From: Anaerolineaceae bacterium
GTDB lineage: Bacteria > Chloroflexota > Anaerolineae > Aggregatilineales > Phototrophicaceae
Assembly: GCA_028818375.1 (NCBI GenBank)
Contig: JAPPOB010000007.1
Span: forward strand, 474,490-538,489
Length of the DNA stretch: 64,000 nucleotides
Reading direction: 5' to 3'
The notes beneath the pieces were generated by a model. The model was not told where the DNA came from. It saw nothing but the letters and a program-made list of their open reading frames with translations, and ran no database searches. The position numbers and the translations under genes were made by a program. Below, one piece after another: positions 23,839 to 32,399 of this stretch. Each line of letters starts with the position of its first letter. The first letter of the stretch is position 1.

Positions 23839-24931
23839 GCGGAAACATGGGTTTTGCGTCCGCGGCCTCTGCCCCTTCCTGTGTGAAGAGCCAGTCGTCC
23901 TGCAGGCGCCGCAGCACGATGTCCCTCGCGCCGTCCCAGATGTCCATGCCGACCCATTGCCGTTCCAGTTGTTCGGCGGCGACGGGGGTGGTGGCGCAGC
24001 CGCAGAAGGGATCGAGGACGATGTCGCCTTCGTTGCTGCTGGCTTCGATGATGCGCCGGTAGAGCGCCAGCGGTTTCTGCGTGGGGTAGCCGGTGCGTTC
24101 TTTCTTGGGAGCGTGCATCATATCGCCGATGTCGTCCCAAACGGAACCATGTCGAAATTGCTCGACTACTTTGTCGTTTTCGACCGGCAGATCGTAGCGA
24201 ATCCTTACATTCCCTGTCCGAGTCCTGTATATCCTTCCTTCAGCTTCTAGGCGTCTCACTGACTCATCGGTATAGTCCCCGCGTGGAGCGGTCTTGAACC
24301 AACCTCGGTCGTCAACTCTAAACCCCTTTTTTCTTGCTTCCTCAAAGGTAAGCAAACGTTTGCCAAGCTGCGGATTAAAGGCCCATTTTCGGGAACGAGA
24401 GTAAAACAATACCGTGTCGTGATTTCTCGCAAACTGCTTTGCAATGCCCTTTGCACCCCGTGCTGCTTTACCGTATGCCCAGACAATTTCGTTCCGAAAA
24501 TGTTCCTTGCCAAAGATGGAATCCAGTAAGGCCTTAACGTAGGCATAGGCGTCGTAGTCAATATGAAGATATAAGGCACCATCGGGACGAAGAACCCGGT
24601 GCATCTCCATCAGGCGCACGCCCAGCCAGCAGAGAAAGGCGCCCATGTCATCGCCGTATGACGCCCGCGCCGCTGTGATCACCTCCCAGACCGCCGGCCA
24701 GTCGTCGATGATTCCGTCGGTCCATTCCTCGTGCACGTCCTCGTCCCAGCGCCAGCGGTCACGGAACCTTGCGCCCGCCGCCAGGCTGTCGGGCGTGGCG
24801 TGGAAGTCGCGGTTCTTGTTGAAGGGCGGGTCGGTGGCGATGAGGTGCACGGTCTCGCTGTTCATGCCGCGCAGGAACGCGAGGTTGTCGCCGTGATAGA
24901 GGGTGCGGTTGCGGAAGTTGGGCTCGGTCAT
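23354..24931 (-). CDS. Site-specific DNA methyltransferase, beta-class, frame-disrupted before its HNH domain
   Basis: The gene has the beta-class order: motif IV ATDPPFNKN near residue 32, the target-recognition region in the middle, and motif I LDPFCGCATTPVAA near residue 305, which marks an N6-adenine or N4-cytosine methyltransferase acting on DNA. From about residue 375 the frame passes the C9 tract and turns into low-quality Arg-rich sequence, while the HNH domain continues in the next frame. Removing one C joins VTIENTPP to VRSDDNS and restores a fusion of about 530 residues. So the catalytic methylase is whole but the nuclease part is out of frame. The GC content drops between 24150 and 24600. 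Confidence 0.8.
   Translation of the reverse strand: MTEPNFRNRTLYHGDNLAFLRGMNSETVHLIATDPPFNKNRDFHATPDSLAAGARFRDRWRWDEDVHEEWTDGIIDDWPAVWEVITAARASYGDDMGAFLCWLGVRLMEMHRVLRPDGALYLHIDYDAYAYVKALLDSIFGKEHFRNEIVWAYGKAARGAKGIAKQFARNHDTVLFYSRSRKWAFNPQLGKRLLTFEEARKKGFRVDDRGWFKTAPRGDYTDESVRRLEAEGRIYRTRTGNVRIRYDLPVENDKVVEQFRHGSVWDDIGDMMHAPKKERTGYPTQKPLALYRRIIEASSNEGDIVLDPFCGCATTPVAAEQLERQWVGMDIWDGARDIVLRRLQDDWLFTQEGAEAADAKPMFPHEVTIENTPPRSQRRQLYRSTRAQTAHPAPARTLAAPQPSPDDERAGGGAGQRRRRHLRRLRPPAGARIHATRPHPAEGRRRRQPHPQSHPALRPLQPPQAQLPDAGRPAAREQEKGGRLDAGRGPRPAGAGQRARQSRVGAGSLRYARMPGPCQGRSNPS
23809..23817. repeat. G9 homopolymer at the methyltransferase-HNH junction
   Basis: Nine consecutive G (C on the coding strand) lie exactly at the join between the methyltransferase and HNH reading frames. 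With eight the two frames would be one. Such tracts slip easily, so this may be a phase-variable switch, a fixed frameshift or a sequencing error. Confidence 0.9.
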
Positions 24932-25147
24932 GGTTTATGCTGAAACCGGCGAAGGTTTCAGTGCAGCCTCCCTGCGCGGGCCGGTGTGGCGGCCATTTTA
25001 CCCTGCGGCGGGCGGGCGATCTGCTGCGCCCTCACCCTGAATCCTTTACCGCCTGGTGGAAGGGCTCCCCCGACCCACCGGCGCAGGGCCACGCGCTGTC
25101 TTGCCACGCACGGAAGGTCAGGCCGGCAACAGGGCGCGCGCCCACGG

Positions 25148-26143
25148 TCAGGGGTCATCCTCCGGATAGCCCTGCGGATGCCGGCGGTGCCAGTTCCAGG
25201 CGCTGGCGATGATCGGCTGCAGCGCCCTGTGCTGCGGCGCCCAGCCCAGCCAGCGGCCCAGGGCATCGCTGTCGGCCACCAGCACGGCGGGGTCGCCGGC
25301 GCGGCGCGGCCCGATGCGGGTCGGGATGGCGTGACCGGTGACCTGGCGGGCGCATTCCAGCACTTCAAGGACGGAATGGCCGTGGCCGCTGCCGAGGTTG
25401 CAGGCGCGCAGTTCGCCCTCCTCCAGCGCGTCCAGCGCGAGGATGTGGGCCGCGGCGAGGTCCATCACGTGGATGTAGTCGCGGATGCAGCTGCCGTCGG
25501 GCGTGGGGTAGTCGGCGCCGAAGACGGTGATCGCCTCGCGTTGGCCCAGCGCCACCTGCAGGACCAGCGGGATGAGGTGTGTCTCCGGCCGGTGGTCCTC
25601 GCCGATGTGACCGTCCGGGTGGGCGCCGGCGGCGTTGAAGTAACGCAGGCTGCAACCGGCCATGCCCCGCAGGCGGTTCATCCAGCCGAGCATGCGCTCG
25701 ATCATGTGCTTGCCCTCGCCGTAGGGGCTGCCGGGCCGCACCGGCTCGTCCTCGCCGATGGGCAGGCGCTGCGGCGCTTCGTAGAGGTTGGCGGTGGAGG
25801 AGAGGATGAAGCGCGGGATCCCTTGTTCGGCGGCGGCCTGCAGCAGGTTGCCGCCGGCCAGCACGTTGTCGCGCAGGTAGCGCCAGGGCCGCTCCATGCT
25901 CTCGTTGACCAGGGTGTAGGCGGCGAAGTGCAGGATGCCGTCGTAGCGCTGGCCGTCGAAAAGCCTGCGCAGGGTGTCGGCCTGCAGCAGGTCGCCATGG
26001 ACGAAGCGCGCCGCCGGATGCACGGCCTGGCGGTGGCCGTTGACGAGGTTGTCGCAGACCACGACCTCGTCGCCGCGCGCGACGAGCAGATCGGTCACGT
26101 GGCTGCCGATGTAGCCTGCGCCGCCGGTCACCAGCAGCTTCAT
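25148..26143 (-). CDS. galE: UDP-glucose 4-epimerase
   Basis: This 331-residue protein is an extended SDR: the NAD-binding [11 protein letters not shown] at the start, [38 protein letters not shown], catalytic YGEGK (Tyr-x-x-x-Lys), [13 protein letters not shown], and [15 protein letters not shown] typical of GalE. It interconverts UDP-glucose and UDP-galactose. The ATG at 26143 ([10 protein letters not shown]) is chosen over an upstream in-frame start. It stands alone. The 216 bases downstream (24932-25147), between it and the methyltransferase gene, show nothing I can name. Confidence 0.92.
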   Translation of the reverse strand: MKLLVTGGAGYIGSHVTDLLVARGDEVVVCDNLVNGHRQAVHPAARFVHGDLLQADTLRRLFDGQRYDGILHFAAYTLVNESMERPWRYLRDNVLAGGNLLQAAAEQGIPRFILSSTANLYEAPQRLPIGEDEPVRPGSPYGEGKHMIERMLGWMNRLRGMAGCSLRYFNAAGAHPDGHIGEDHRPETHLIPLVLQVALGQREAITVFGADYPTPDGSCIRDYIHVMDLAAAHILALDALEEGELRACNLGSGHGHSVLEVLECARQVTGHAIPTRIGPRRAGDPAVLVADSDALGRWLGWAPQHRALQPIIASAWNWHRRHPQGYPEDDP

Positions 26144-26266
26144 GGGCGCTCCTGTCCCGGCCTTGCGGGAGAACCTTGTCCCTCGCATGTGCGAGCGAGT
26201 ATACAGGATTTATCTTGCACACTGGATATGCCTGACAGGTCTGATGTGTGTGGAATCGGGGTAACG

Positions 26267-26755
26267 CTATGAATCCAGGGTGTCCTGGTCTTCACCGGGC
26301 GTCTGATCTTGCTTTCGAGTACGCAAGAAAGTTGCTACCAGAGCCGCCGCCGCCGCAATAACACCGGCAACACCAAATACACTTTGCCCCTGATTGATGA
26401 GAGTGAAACTCCCGATAAGTACCAGAATGGTGATGACTGTACTGCTGGCCCAACCGAGAAGGTCGAAGCGAATCGCACCTTGAAGCGACGCCTTTTCCAT
26501 GGCGTGTCGGTGTCGCTGGGCTTCCTCCGTCATCTTCAGGATGCGTTCAGCGCTGCCCGCCAGGGTGTGTTCGTAGCCGGCCATGATTTCCGGATGTGGG
26601 AGAGGGCCAGAAAAGTGCGTTTGGCCCACGATTATCTCGCCCGGCACTCCGGAGATTTCCTCTGGAGACAATGCTGGCTCCGGCAAATTCTGACCGGAGC
26701 TACTGGCCTGAAGTTCTTCATCTTCCCTTTCCGGTTCGCCAGGGGAAGATGTCAT
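26267..26755 (-). CDS. DUF2335-type membrane protein
   Basis: This 162-residue protein has an acidic, disordered N-terminus, then FSGPLPHPEIMAGYEHTLAG followed by SAERILKMTEEAQRHRHAME, the hallmark of DUF2335, and two membrane helices (about 107-125 and 130-147, STVITILVLIGSFTLI and VFGVAGVIAAAAALVATFL). DUF2335 proteins occur sporadically, often in mobile or defence neighbourhoods, with no known function. Its start overlaps the stop of the gene before it by four bases (26752-26755), so the two are translationally coupled. Base composition is more AT-rich than the flanks, suggesting transfer. Confidence 0.75.
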   Translation of the reverse strand: MTSSPGEPEREDEELQASSSGQNLPEPALSPEEISGVPGEIIVGQTHFSGPLPHPEIMAGYEHTLAGSAERILKMTEEAQRHRHAMEKASLQGAIRFDLLGWASSTVITILVLIGSFTLINQGQSVFGVAGVIAAAAALVATFLRTRKQDQTPGEDQDTLDS

Positions 26756-27000
26756 CGTGTTTGCTCGGGCAAGGTCTTGCCAACCTCACCCGTAGCCCAT
26801 GCTAGGTCCTTGCCGACTTCCTCCCAGTCTGACCTGATTGCCAGATAGTCTCTGTGCATTGCTTCCTGGGATGATTGGGCAATTGGGTAATAACCGGCCA
26901 GGTCACGCCTGCCGAACGCGTGTCCGATACCGCGCAGGAACGCAGACTGTGCGGACGACGGTATCCAGTCTTTGAAGGCAAACACATAAAGGGTTTGCAT
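26752..27000 (-). CDS. Small hypothetical protein coupled to DUF2335
   Basis: This 82-residue protein (MQTLYVFAFKDWIPSSAQSA start) has an aromatic N-terminus, no signal peptide and no membrane helix. The frame is open further upstream, but the ATG at 27000 begins a compact domain. It overlaps the DUF2335 gene by four bases and lies in the same AT-richer patch. Nothing in the sequence names its function. Pairs of a small soluble protein and a small membrane protein like this can be toxin-immunity or sensor-effector units, which is speculation here. Confidence 0.5.
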   Translation of the reverse strand: MQTLYVFAFKDWIPSSAQSAFLRGIGHAFGRRDLAGYYPIAQSSQEAMHRDYLAIRSDWEEVGKDLAWATGEVGKTLPEQTR

Positions 27001-27135
27001 GATGGCCTCTTTTGGGAAAGTTGGGCACCATGATCTGCAGCCGAGGCATACAGGGAAAATCAGTATAGAGTGCCAGTTGAAGAGTGTCAATCAGGCCCAT
27101 CAGGTGATGGTCACGTCTTCATTTAAGCCCTGTCA

Positions 27136-28008
27136 TCACCCCTTCACAGCCCCGAAGGTCAGGCCGCGGATGAAGTAGCGCTGGAAGAAGAGGAAGATCA
27201 ACAGCGTCGGCAGGCTGGCGATCACCGAGAGCGCGCCCTGCAGGCCCCAGGCCTTGTCGTAGGGGCCCTTGAGCAGCACGATGCCGGCCATAATGGTCCT
27301 GGCCGCGTCGTTCTTGATGAGGATGAAGGGCCAGAGGAAGTCGTTCCAGATCCAGGTGAATTGCAGCGTCGCCAGCACGGCCAGCGCCGGCAGCATCAGC
27401 GGCACCATCACGCGCAGAAGGATTTGCCCCTCGTTGGCGCCGTCGATGATGGCAGCCTCGCGCAGCGCGGCCGGAATGGTCGAGAAGAAGTTGCGCAACA
27501 GCATGGTCGTGATCGGCAGGCCGAAGGCCACGTGCACGACGATGAGCACCAGAATCGTGTCGTTGATGGGCGTGTGGCTGAAGAGCTGTTGCAGCGGGAT
27601 GATCACGATCTGCGGCGGGAAGAAGAGGCCCGCCACTACAATGAGATAGAGAATCTCACTGCCGCGAAACGCCAGGCGGCTGAAGACGTAGCCGGTCAGC
27701 ACGCCGAAGGCGATTGAGACGGCCGTCGCCGTGACCGTGACGACCACCGAATTGAGCAGGTAGTTGGGCACGTTGGTGCCGCCGAGGGCCCGTTCGTAAT
27801 TCTCCAGCGTGATCTCGTCGGGGATGCGCCACAGGCCGTGGCGCGAGATTTCGCGGTCGCGCTGGACGGAGCTGAGCAGCACGCCGAAGGTCGGCACCGA
27901 GTAGACGACGACCAGCGCGATGAGCGCGACATGGAGCGCGCGGCGGCTCCAGCTTTGGGCGCGTTCACGTTCTGTAACGGTGACGCCGGCGCGCGCAAGC
28001 TCAGTCAT
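27136..28008 (-). CDS. Sugar ABC transporter permease (MalG/LacG type)
   Basis: This 290-residue protein has six membrane helices and the permease EAA loop (REAAIIDGANEGQILLRVMV) that docks the ATPase. The N-terminal NYERALGG segment and C-terminal FLFFQRYFIRGLTFGAVKG are typical of the CUT1 sugar transporter family, MalG branch. It overlaps the MalF-type permease gene by eight bases. No ATPase gene is present in the cluster, so a shared MsiK-like ATPase encoded elsewhere is expected. Confidence 0.92.
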   Translation of the reverse strand: MTELARAGVTVTERERAQSWSRRALHVALIALVVVYSVPTFGVLLSSVQRDREISRHGLWRIPDEITLENYERALGGTNVPNYLLNSVVVTVTATAVSIAFGVLTGYVFSRLAFRGSEILYLIVVAGLFFPPQIVIIPLQQLFSHTPINDTILVLIVVHVAFGLPITTMLLRNFFSTIPAALREAAIIDGANEGQILLRVMVPLMLPALAVLATLQFTWIWNDFLWPFILIKNDAARTIMAGIVLLKGPYDKAWGLQGALSVIASLPTLLIFLFFQRYFIRGLTFGAVKG

Positions 28009-28891
28009 AAAGATGTTCCAGACGGCGAACGCGACGGAAGTAGAAGACGATGATGATGACGGCGATGGCGAAGAGCACCATCGACACGGCGCTGCCGTAG
28101 CCGGCGCGCAGCGACTTGAAGGTCTCGCGATACATTTGCACCGCCAGCGTCGAGGAGCCGGAGCCGCCCTCGTTGAGCACCCAGACGAGGTCGAAGCTGC
28201 GCAAGGAGTTGATCACCGCCAGGGCGATGACGACCACGCTGGAAGGCAGCAGCAGGGGGATCACGATGCGCCGCAGCGACTGCCGGTAGTTGGCGCCGTC
28301 GATCTGCGCCGCCTCCAGCATTTCACCCGGCAGGGAAGTGAGGCCGGCGAGGAAGATGACCATCGACAGGCCCACCTGTTGCCAGGACCAGGCGAAGATG
28401 ATGGCGCCCAGCGCCAGGCCGCGCGTGCTGAGCCAGAAGACCTTCCACTTCTCCACCCCGATGGTCTTGAGCAGGGTGTTGAGCAGGCCCCAGTCCGGCT
28501 GATACATCCACTGCCAAGTCTGGGCGATGACGATCATCGAGATGGTGATGGGCAGGTAGAAGAGCGACTTGAAGACGTTGGCGCCGCGCACCCTGCCGTG
28601 CAACAGCAGCGCCAGAATCAGCCCGCCGCCGGTGGGCAGAATCAGCGCCGCCACCATCCAGATCAGCGTGTTTTTGAGGGAGGTATGGAAGTAATCGTCG
28701 CCCGTCAGGCGTTCGTAGTTGACCAGACCGGCGAATTCCGGTGGGGCGAAGGCGCTGAAGGTGTAGCTCGTCAGGCTGAGCCAGGCGGTGGCCAGCAGCG
28801 GGCCGATGACCACCACAAAATAGACGCTGAGCGGGACGACGAGAAAGGCGAAGGTCCAGAGTCGTTGGGAGGCCTTGAGCGAAAGCTTCAT
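28001..28891 (-). CDS. Sugar ABC transporter permease (MalF/LacF type)
   Basis: This 296-residue protein has six membrane helices and an EAA loop (MLEAAQIDGANYRQSLRRIV). The N-terminal LSLTSYTFSAFAPPEFAGLV followed by NYERL is the usual MalF-type opening. The ATG at 28891 is preferred to a TTG upstream. It is separated from the binding-protein gene upstream by a strong stem-loop (28930-28968) and overlaps the second permease by eight bases. With 29013-30269 and 27136-28008 it forms a CUT1 importer, probably for a sugar or sugar acid degraded by the enzymes encoded at 31241-35550. Confidence 0.92.
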   Translation of the reverse strand: MKLSLKASQRLWTFAFLVVPLSVYFVVVIGPLLATAWLSLTSYTFSAFAPPEFAGLVNYERLTGDDYFHTSLKNTLIWMVAALILPTGGGLILALLLHGRVRGANVFKSLFYLPITISMIVIAQTWQWMYQPDWGLLNTLLKTIGVEKWKVFWLSTRGLALGAIIFAWSWQQVGLSMVIFLAGLTSLPGEMLEAAQIDGANYRQSLRRIVIPLLLPSSVVVIALAVINSLRSFDLVWVLNEGGSGSSTLAVQMYRETFKSLRAGYGSAVSMVLFAIAVIIIVFYFRRVRRLEHLYD

Positions 28892-28929
28892 GGAGCTATC
28901 GTAACGCAACTGCGCGTTCCGGCCGCCGG

Positions 28930-28968
28930 AAAAAGTTCAGGCGGGGCACAGCTTGCGTGCCCCGCCTG
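28930..28968 (-). terminator. Stem-loop between binding protein and permease genes
   Basis: On the minus strand CAGGCGGGGCAC and GTGCCCCGCCTG form a perfect 12-bp stem with a seven-base loop, then AACTTTTT. It sits between the binding-protein stop and the permease start. It probably ends most transcripts or protects the upstream mRNA so that more binding protein than permease is made. Confidence 0.75.
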
Positions 28969-29012
28969 GAGTGGCGCTCGTGGGTACGAACGCAACTATC
29001 GCTAACATGCCC

Positions 29013-30269
29013 CTACTGCATGAAGCCTTCTTCAGCGCAGGCCTGGGTCGTCGCCAGCGTGCCGGCGATGTCGCTGGAGTCGTCCATGAAGGCCGAGAAC
29101 ATGTCGAGGCCGCACTCCGCCACGGGCGGCGTGGTGGCCAGGTCGTAGTTGAAGGCGTAGACGGCGGCGTTGGCGATGCTGGCGCCGGCCCTGGCCGCAA
29201 CCACGTCATAGGCCATCGGGTCGACATTGACGTTGGGCGAGATGGAGCCGTAGCTGGTGTTCCACAGGGTCTGCGTATCGACGTCGTTGACGAGGTACTC
29301 AAGCAGGGCGCCGGCGCTGGCCGAGTCCGCGCCCGCCGTCATCACCCAGCCGTCAATCGGGCCGACGCCGGCCTGCGGCACCATGTCGATTTCGGGGAAG
29401 TCGAAGAAGTCGTAGTCTTCACCGGGGACGAGGCCCTGGCCCTTCCAGCGACCGCCGATCCAGGTGCCCATCAGGGTCACGGCCGCCTGGCCGTTGGCGA
29501 CCTGATCGGCCGCGTCGACCCAGTCGTAGGCGTTGGCGCCATCGACGAAGTAACCGGCGTCGATCAGCTCCTGCCACATCTCCATGGCGCGCACGACTTC
29601 GGCGTCCTCGTAGGAGGCGTCGCCGGCCATCAGCGCGGCGCGGTAGTCCGGCCCGGCGGTGCGCAGCAGCAGGTAGTCAAACCAGAACTGGCCCGGCCAG
29701 CGGAATTTGGAACCGAGGGCGATGGGGTCGATGCCCTGCATCTCGAACTCGGCGAAGGCATCCATCAGACCGTCCCAGGTGTCGGGCACCTCAATGCCGG
29801 CCTCGGCCCAGACCTTCGGGTTGTAGAAGAAGGCGGCATAGTGGATGTTGAAGGGCACGAAATAGCGCTCGCCGTTGTAGAGCGTGGCGGCGTCGGCCAC
29901 ACCGGCCGGCACCACGTCGTCCAGGCCGGCGGCGTCCCACATGTCGCCGATGGGCTGCAGGGCGCCGGCATCGACCACGAACTGGACGCGCGCGCCGGCC
30001 CAGTAGGAGAAGACATCCGGCAGCACGCCGCTGGCGACGCCCGCGAGGATGCCGGCCTTGAAGTCCTCATGGCCGATCGGGCTGTCCACCACGCCGATGC
30101 CGGTGGCCTCGGTGAAGTTGGCCATCACGGTGTTGAGGTTTTCCTGATTCAGTTCGCCGGAGAAGTAGTGCGAGATGTTGACTTCCTCCTGGGCGACGAC
30201 GGAGGCGACCGCGCCGAAAGTCAGCAGCGGCACCAGCAACACAACAAGAGCACGGTGCAAACGGGTCAT
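29013..30269 (-). CDS. Sugar ABC transporter substrate-binding protein
   Basis: This 418-residue protein has a signal peptide (RALVVLLVPLLTFGAVASVV, then AQEEVN) and a CUT1 binding-protein fold: ISHYFSGELNQENLNTVMAN, DVFSYWAGARVQFVVDAGAL, FVPFNIHYAAFFYNPKVWAE, and VTLMGTWIGGRWKG. The cleavage site lacks a Cys, so a lipid anchor is not evident. The ATG at 30269 lies eight bases after AAAGGA; the ATG at 30275 is an alternative. It is divergent from an IclR regulator, which probably controls it. The ligand is unknown; the neighbouring enzymes point to a sugar acid or pentose. Confidence 0.88.
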   Translation of the reverse strand: MTRLHRALVVLLVPLLTFGAVASVVAQEEVNISHYFSGELNQENLNTVMANFTEATGIGVVDSPIGHEDFKAGILAGVASGVLPDVFSYWAGARVQFVVDAGALQPIGDMWDAAGLDDVVPAGVADAATLYNGERYFVPFNIHYAAFFYNPKVWAEAGIEVPDTWDGLMDAFAEFEMQGIDPIALGSKFRWPGQFWFDYLLLRTAGPDYRAALMAGDASYEDAEVVRAMEMWQELIDAGYFVDGANAYDWVDAADQVANGQAAVTLMGTWIGGRWKGQGLVPGEDYDFFDFPEIDMVPQAGVGPIDGWVMTAGADSASAGALLEYLVNDVDTQTLWNTSYGSISPNVNVDPMAYDVVAARAGASIANAAVYAFNYDLATTPPVAECGLDMFSAFMDDSSDIAGTLATTQACAEEGFMQ

Positions 30270-30430
30270 GTCCATAGTCCTTTCGCAACCATCTGTTAAT
30301 TTGGCCGGCCCCCGCGCTCGCCCGTAGCGGCGCGTCCGTCGGCCGGTATGATTGCACAGGATACAACCCGGTTTATCAATTGTCAAGTATTTGGAACCAT
30401 GAACCGCATTGTTGACGTATTCCAATGCTG

Positions 30431-30440
30431 ATTGTACAAT
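30431..30440. promoter_or_regulatory. Palindromes in the divergent importer/IclR promoter region
   Basis: ATTGTACAAT is a perfect 10-base palindrome 34 bases before the IclR start. Just upstream lies a spaced inverted repeat TTGGAA / TTCCAA (about 30391-30425). The whole 30270-30473 region is AT-rich and separates the divergent binding-protein and IclR genes. Both are reasonable IclR operator candidates; there is no direct proof. Confidence 0.4.
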
Positions 30441-30473
30441 TCCCAACAACCGCTAACCTGGAGAGAAGTGGTT

Positions 30474-31244
30474 ATGGCCGAAATCCAGTCCCTCGCCAGA
30501 GGTCTGCGCGCACTCGATATTCTGGAGGCGGAGACGGAGGGCATGGGTGTGACGGGGCTCGCGCGGCGCATCGACATCGACAAAAGCACCGCCTCGCGCA
30601 TCATGAAGACCCTGGCCATTTACGGCTACGTGGAGCAGTCCAGCGAGACACGTCGCTACATCCTCGGCCCGCGACTGGTGCGCCTGGGCCAGAGCCTGCT
30701 CAACCGTACGCCGCTGCGCGATCAGGCGCGGCCCTACCTGCGCGAGCTGGTGGCGCAGACCCAGGAGTGCGCCCACATCGCCGTGCGCGCCAACGACCAG
30801 GTGCTCTATCTGGACCAGGTCGAGGCGGCCGCCTCCCTGCGCGTCTCCTCCGGCGTGGGGACGCTGGCGCCGCTGCACTGCACGGCCCTGGGCAAGGTCC
30901 TGCTGGCCTTTGGCGACAGTCGCCTGCCGGAGCAACTGGAGCGCTACACACCGCGCACCATCACCGATGCCGACACCCTGCGCATGCACCTGGAGCAGGC
31001 GCGGCGCCAGGGCTACGCCATCGACGACGAGGAGTTCAGCTACGACGTGCGCTGCGTGGCCGGGCCGCTCTATGGCCTGGAAGGCGAACTGGTCGGCGCG
31101 ATCGGCATCTCCGGCCCCGGCGCCAGACTGGCCCTGTCGCGCATTCACGATCTGGCCCAGGTGGTGCAGCGCATCGGCCAGGCGCTGAGCGACCGTCTTT
31201 CCTACCGGCACGAGGAATACGAGGCCAGCGGGGAGGACGCGTGA
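30474..31244 (+). CDS. IclR-family transcriptional regulator
   Basis: This 256-residue protein has an N-terminal winged helix-turn-helix (QSLARGLRALDILEAETEGM, then GVTGLARRIDIDKSTASRIM and YGYVEQSSETRRYILG) and a C-terminal effector domain (ECAHIAVRANDQVLYLDQVE, PLHCTALGKVLLAF, YAIDDEEFSYDVRCVAGPLY). Such regulators sense small aromatic or sugar-derived acids. The ATG at 30474 follows GGAGAG. It is divergent from the ABC importer and its stop overlaps the GTG of the next gene by four bases, so regulator and catabolic genes form one operon. Confidence 0.92.
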   Translation: MAEIQSLARGLRALDILEAETEGMGVTGLARRIDIDKSTASRIMKTLAIYGYVEQSSETRRYILGPRLVRLGQSLLNRTPLRDQARPYLRELVAQTQECAHIAVRANDQVLYLDQVEAAASLRVSSGVGTLAPLHCTALGKVLLAFGDSRLPEQLERYTPRTITDADTLRMHLEQARRQGYAIDDEEFSYDVRCVAGPLYGLEGELVGAIGISGPGARLALSRIHDLAQVVQRIGQALSDRLSYRHEEYEASGEDA

Positions 31245-32302
31245 GCGAATTACGCGTCGGCTTCATCGGTACCGGGCGCATCTCCGACCTGCACGCGCTG
31301 GAATATCTGCAAAACCCGCGGGCGCGCATCGTGGCCGTCTGCGACACGGCGTCGGAGCTGGCGCGAGCGCGCGCCGCCGCCTGGGGCGTGGAGGCGGAGC
31401 AGGTCTACGGCGATCATCGCGAGATGCTGGCGCGCGCCGAACTCGACCTGGTCGAGATTCTCGTGCCCCATCACCTGCACTGCCCGGTCATGCTGGACGC
31501 CGCCGCGGCCGGCGTGAACATCTCGCTGCAAAAACCCATGGCGCTCACCATGGGTGACGCCGACGCCATGAACCGCGCCGCCGAAGAGGCGGGCATCGTC
31601 TTCAAGGTCTTCGAAAACTTCGTCTTCTACCCGCCGGTGATGCGCGCGAAGGCGCTCATTGACGCCGGCGAGATCGGTGACCCGCTCACCATCCGCATCA
31701 AGAGCAACTCGGCCACCAGCCCGGATTCCTGGCCCATCCCGCGGGCGGCGGAGGCCTGGCGCTTCACCCCGGAGCTCTGCGGCGGCGGGCCGCTGGTCTT
31801 CGACGACGGCCACCACAAGTTCGCCCTCGGCTGGCACTTCATGGGCCAGGCGGAGGCCGTGCACGCCTGGATCGACGAGACCGAGCGCGAAGCCGGCAAC
31901 ATCCTGGACGCGCCCGCCATCATCTCCTGGAAGTTCCCCGGCGGCCGCTACGGCTCGCTCGAGGTGGTGTATTCGCGCGACATGGAAATCTGGTCGCCCT
32001 GGTACGCCCAGGACGACCGCGTCGAGATCACCGGCACGCGCGGCGTCATCGAGGTCACCCGCGGCCATGGCAAGCTCTTCGACCGGCCGCCGGTCATTCT
32101 CTATCGAGACCGCCAGGTGCGCAGCTTTTCGGACATGCCCGTCGGCTGGGAGCACAGTTTCATCCTCTCCACGCGCCACTTTATTGACGCGCTGCACGCA
32201 GGCCAGCCGCCCGTGCTGACCGGCGCCGAGGGCAGCGAGGTATTGCGCTTCGCCCTGGCCGCGCAGGAATCGGCGCGCGAGGGTCGGGCCGTTACCCTGT
32301 AG
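31241..32302 (+). CDS. Gfo/Idh/MocA-family oxidoreductase
   Basis: This 353-residue protein has the Rossmann start VGFIGTGRISDLHALEYLQN, the EILVPHHLHCPVMLDAAAAG region, and the family signature ISLQKPMALTMGDADAM with the conserved Lys-Pro of the EKP motif. DDGHHKFALGWHFMG supplies the catalytic His region. These enzymes oxidise or reduce sugars and sugar derivatives with NAD(P). The GTG at 31241 overlaps the IclR stop (GTGA). Within this operon a sugar dehydrogenase role feeding the dehydratase is likely; the exact sugar is unknown. Confidence 0.9.
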   Translation: MSELRVGFIGTGRISDLHALEYLQNPRARIVAVCDTASELARARAAAWGVEAEQVYGDHREMLARAELDLVEILVPHHLHCPVMLDAAAAGVNISLQKPMALTMGDADAMNRAAEEAGIVFKVFENFVFYPPVMRAKALIDAGEIGDPLTIRIKSNSATSPDSWPIPRAAEAWRFTPELCGGGPLVFDDGHHKFALGWHFMGQAEAVHAWIDETEREAGNILDAPAIISWKFPGGRYGSLEVVYSRDMEIWSPWYAQDDRVEITGTRGVIEVTRGHGKLFDRPPVILYRDRQVRSFSDMPVGWEHSFILSTRHFIDALHAGQPPVLTGAEGSEVLRFALAAQESAREGRAVTL

Positions 32303-32352
32303 CTGTCGCAACAAGGGCTGACTGTCTGACGCAGTGCCACCGCCGCCCGTGC

Positions 32353-32358
32353 TACAAT
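32353..32358 (+). promoter_or_regulatory. -10-like element before the aldehyde dehydrogenase gene
   Basis: TACAAT in GTGCTACAATCC lies 42 bases before the start at 32400. It belongs to the recurring TACA(A/C)T set. Confidence 0.4.
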
Positions 32359-32399
32359 CCGCCGAAATGACCTGTGACATCCCTCGAATGGAGATGACC

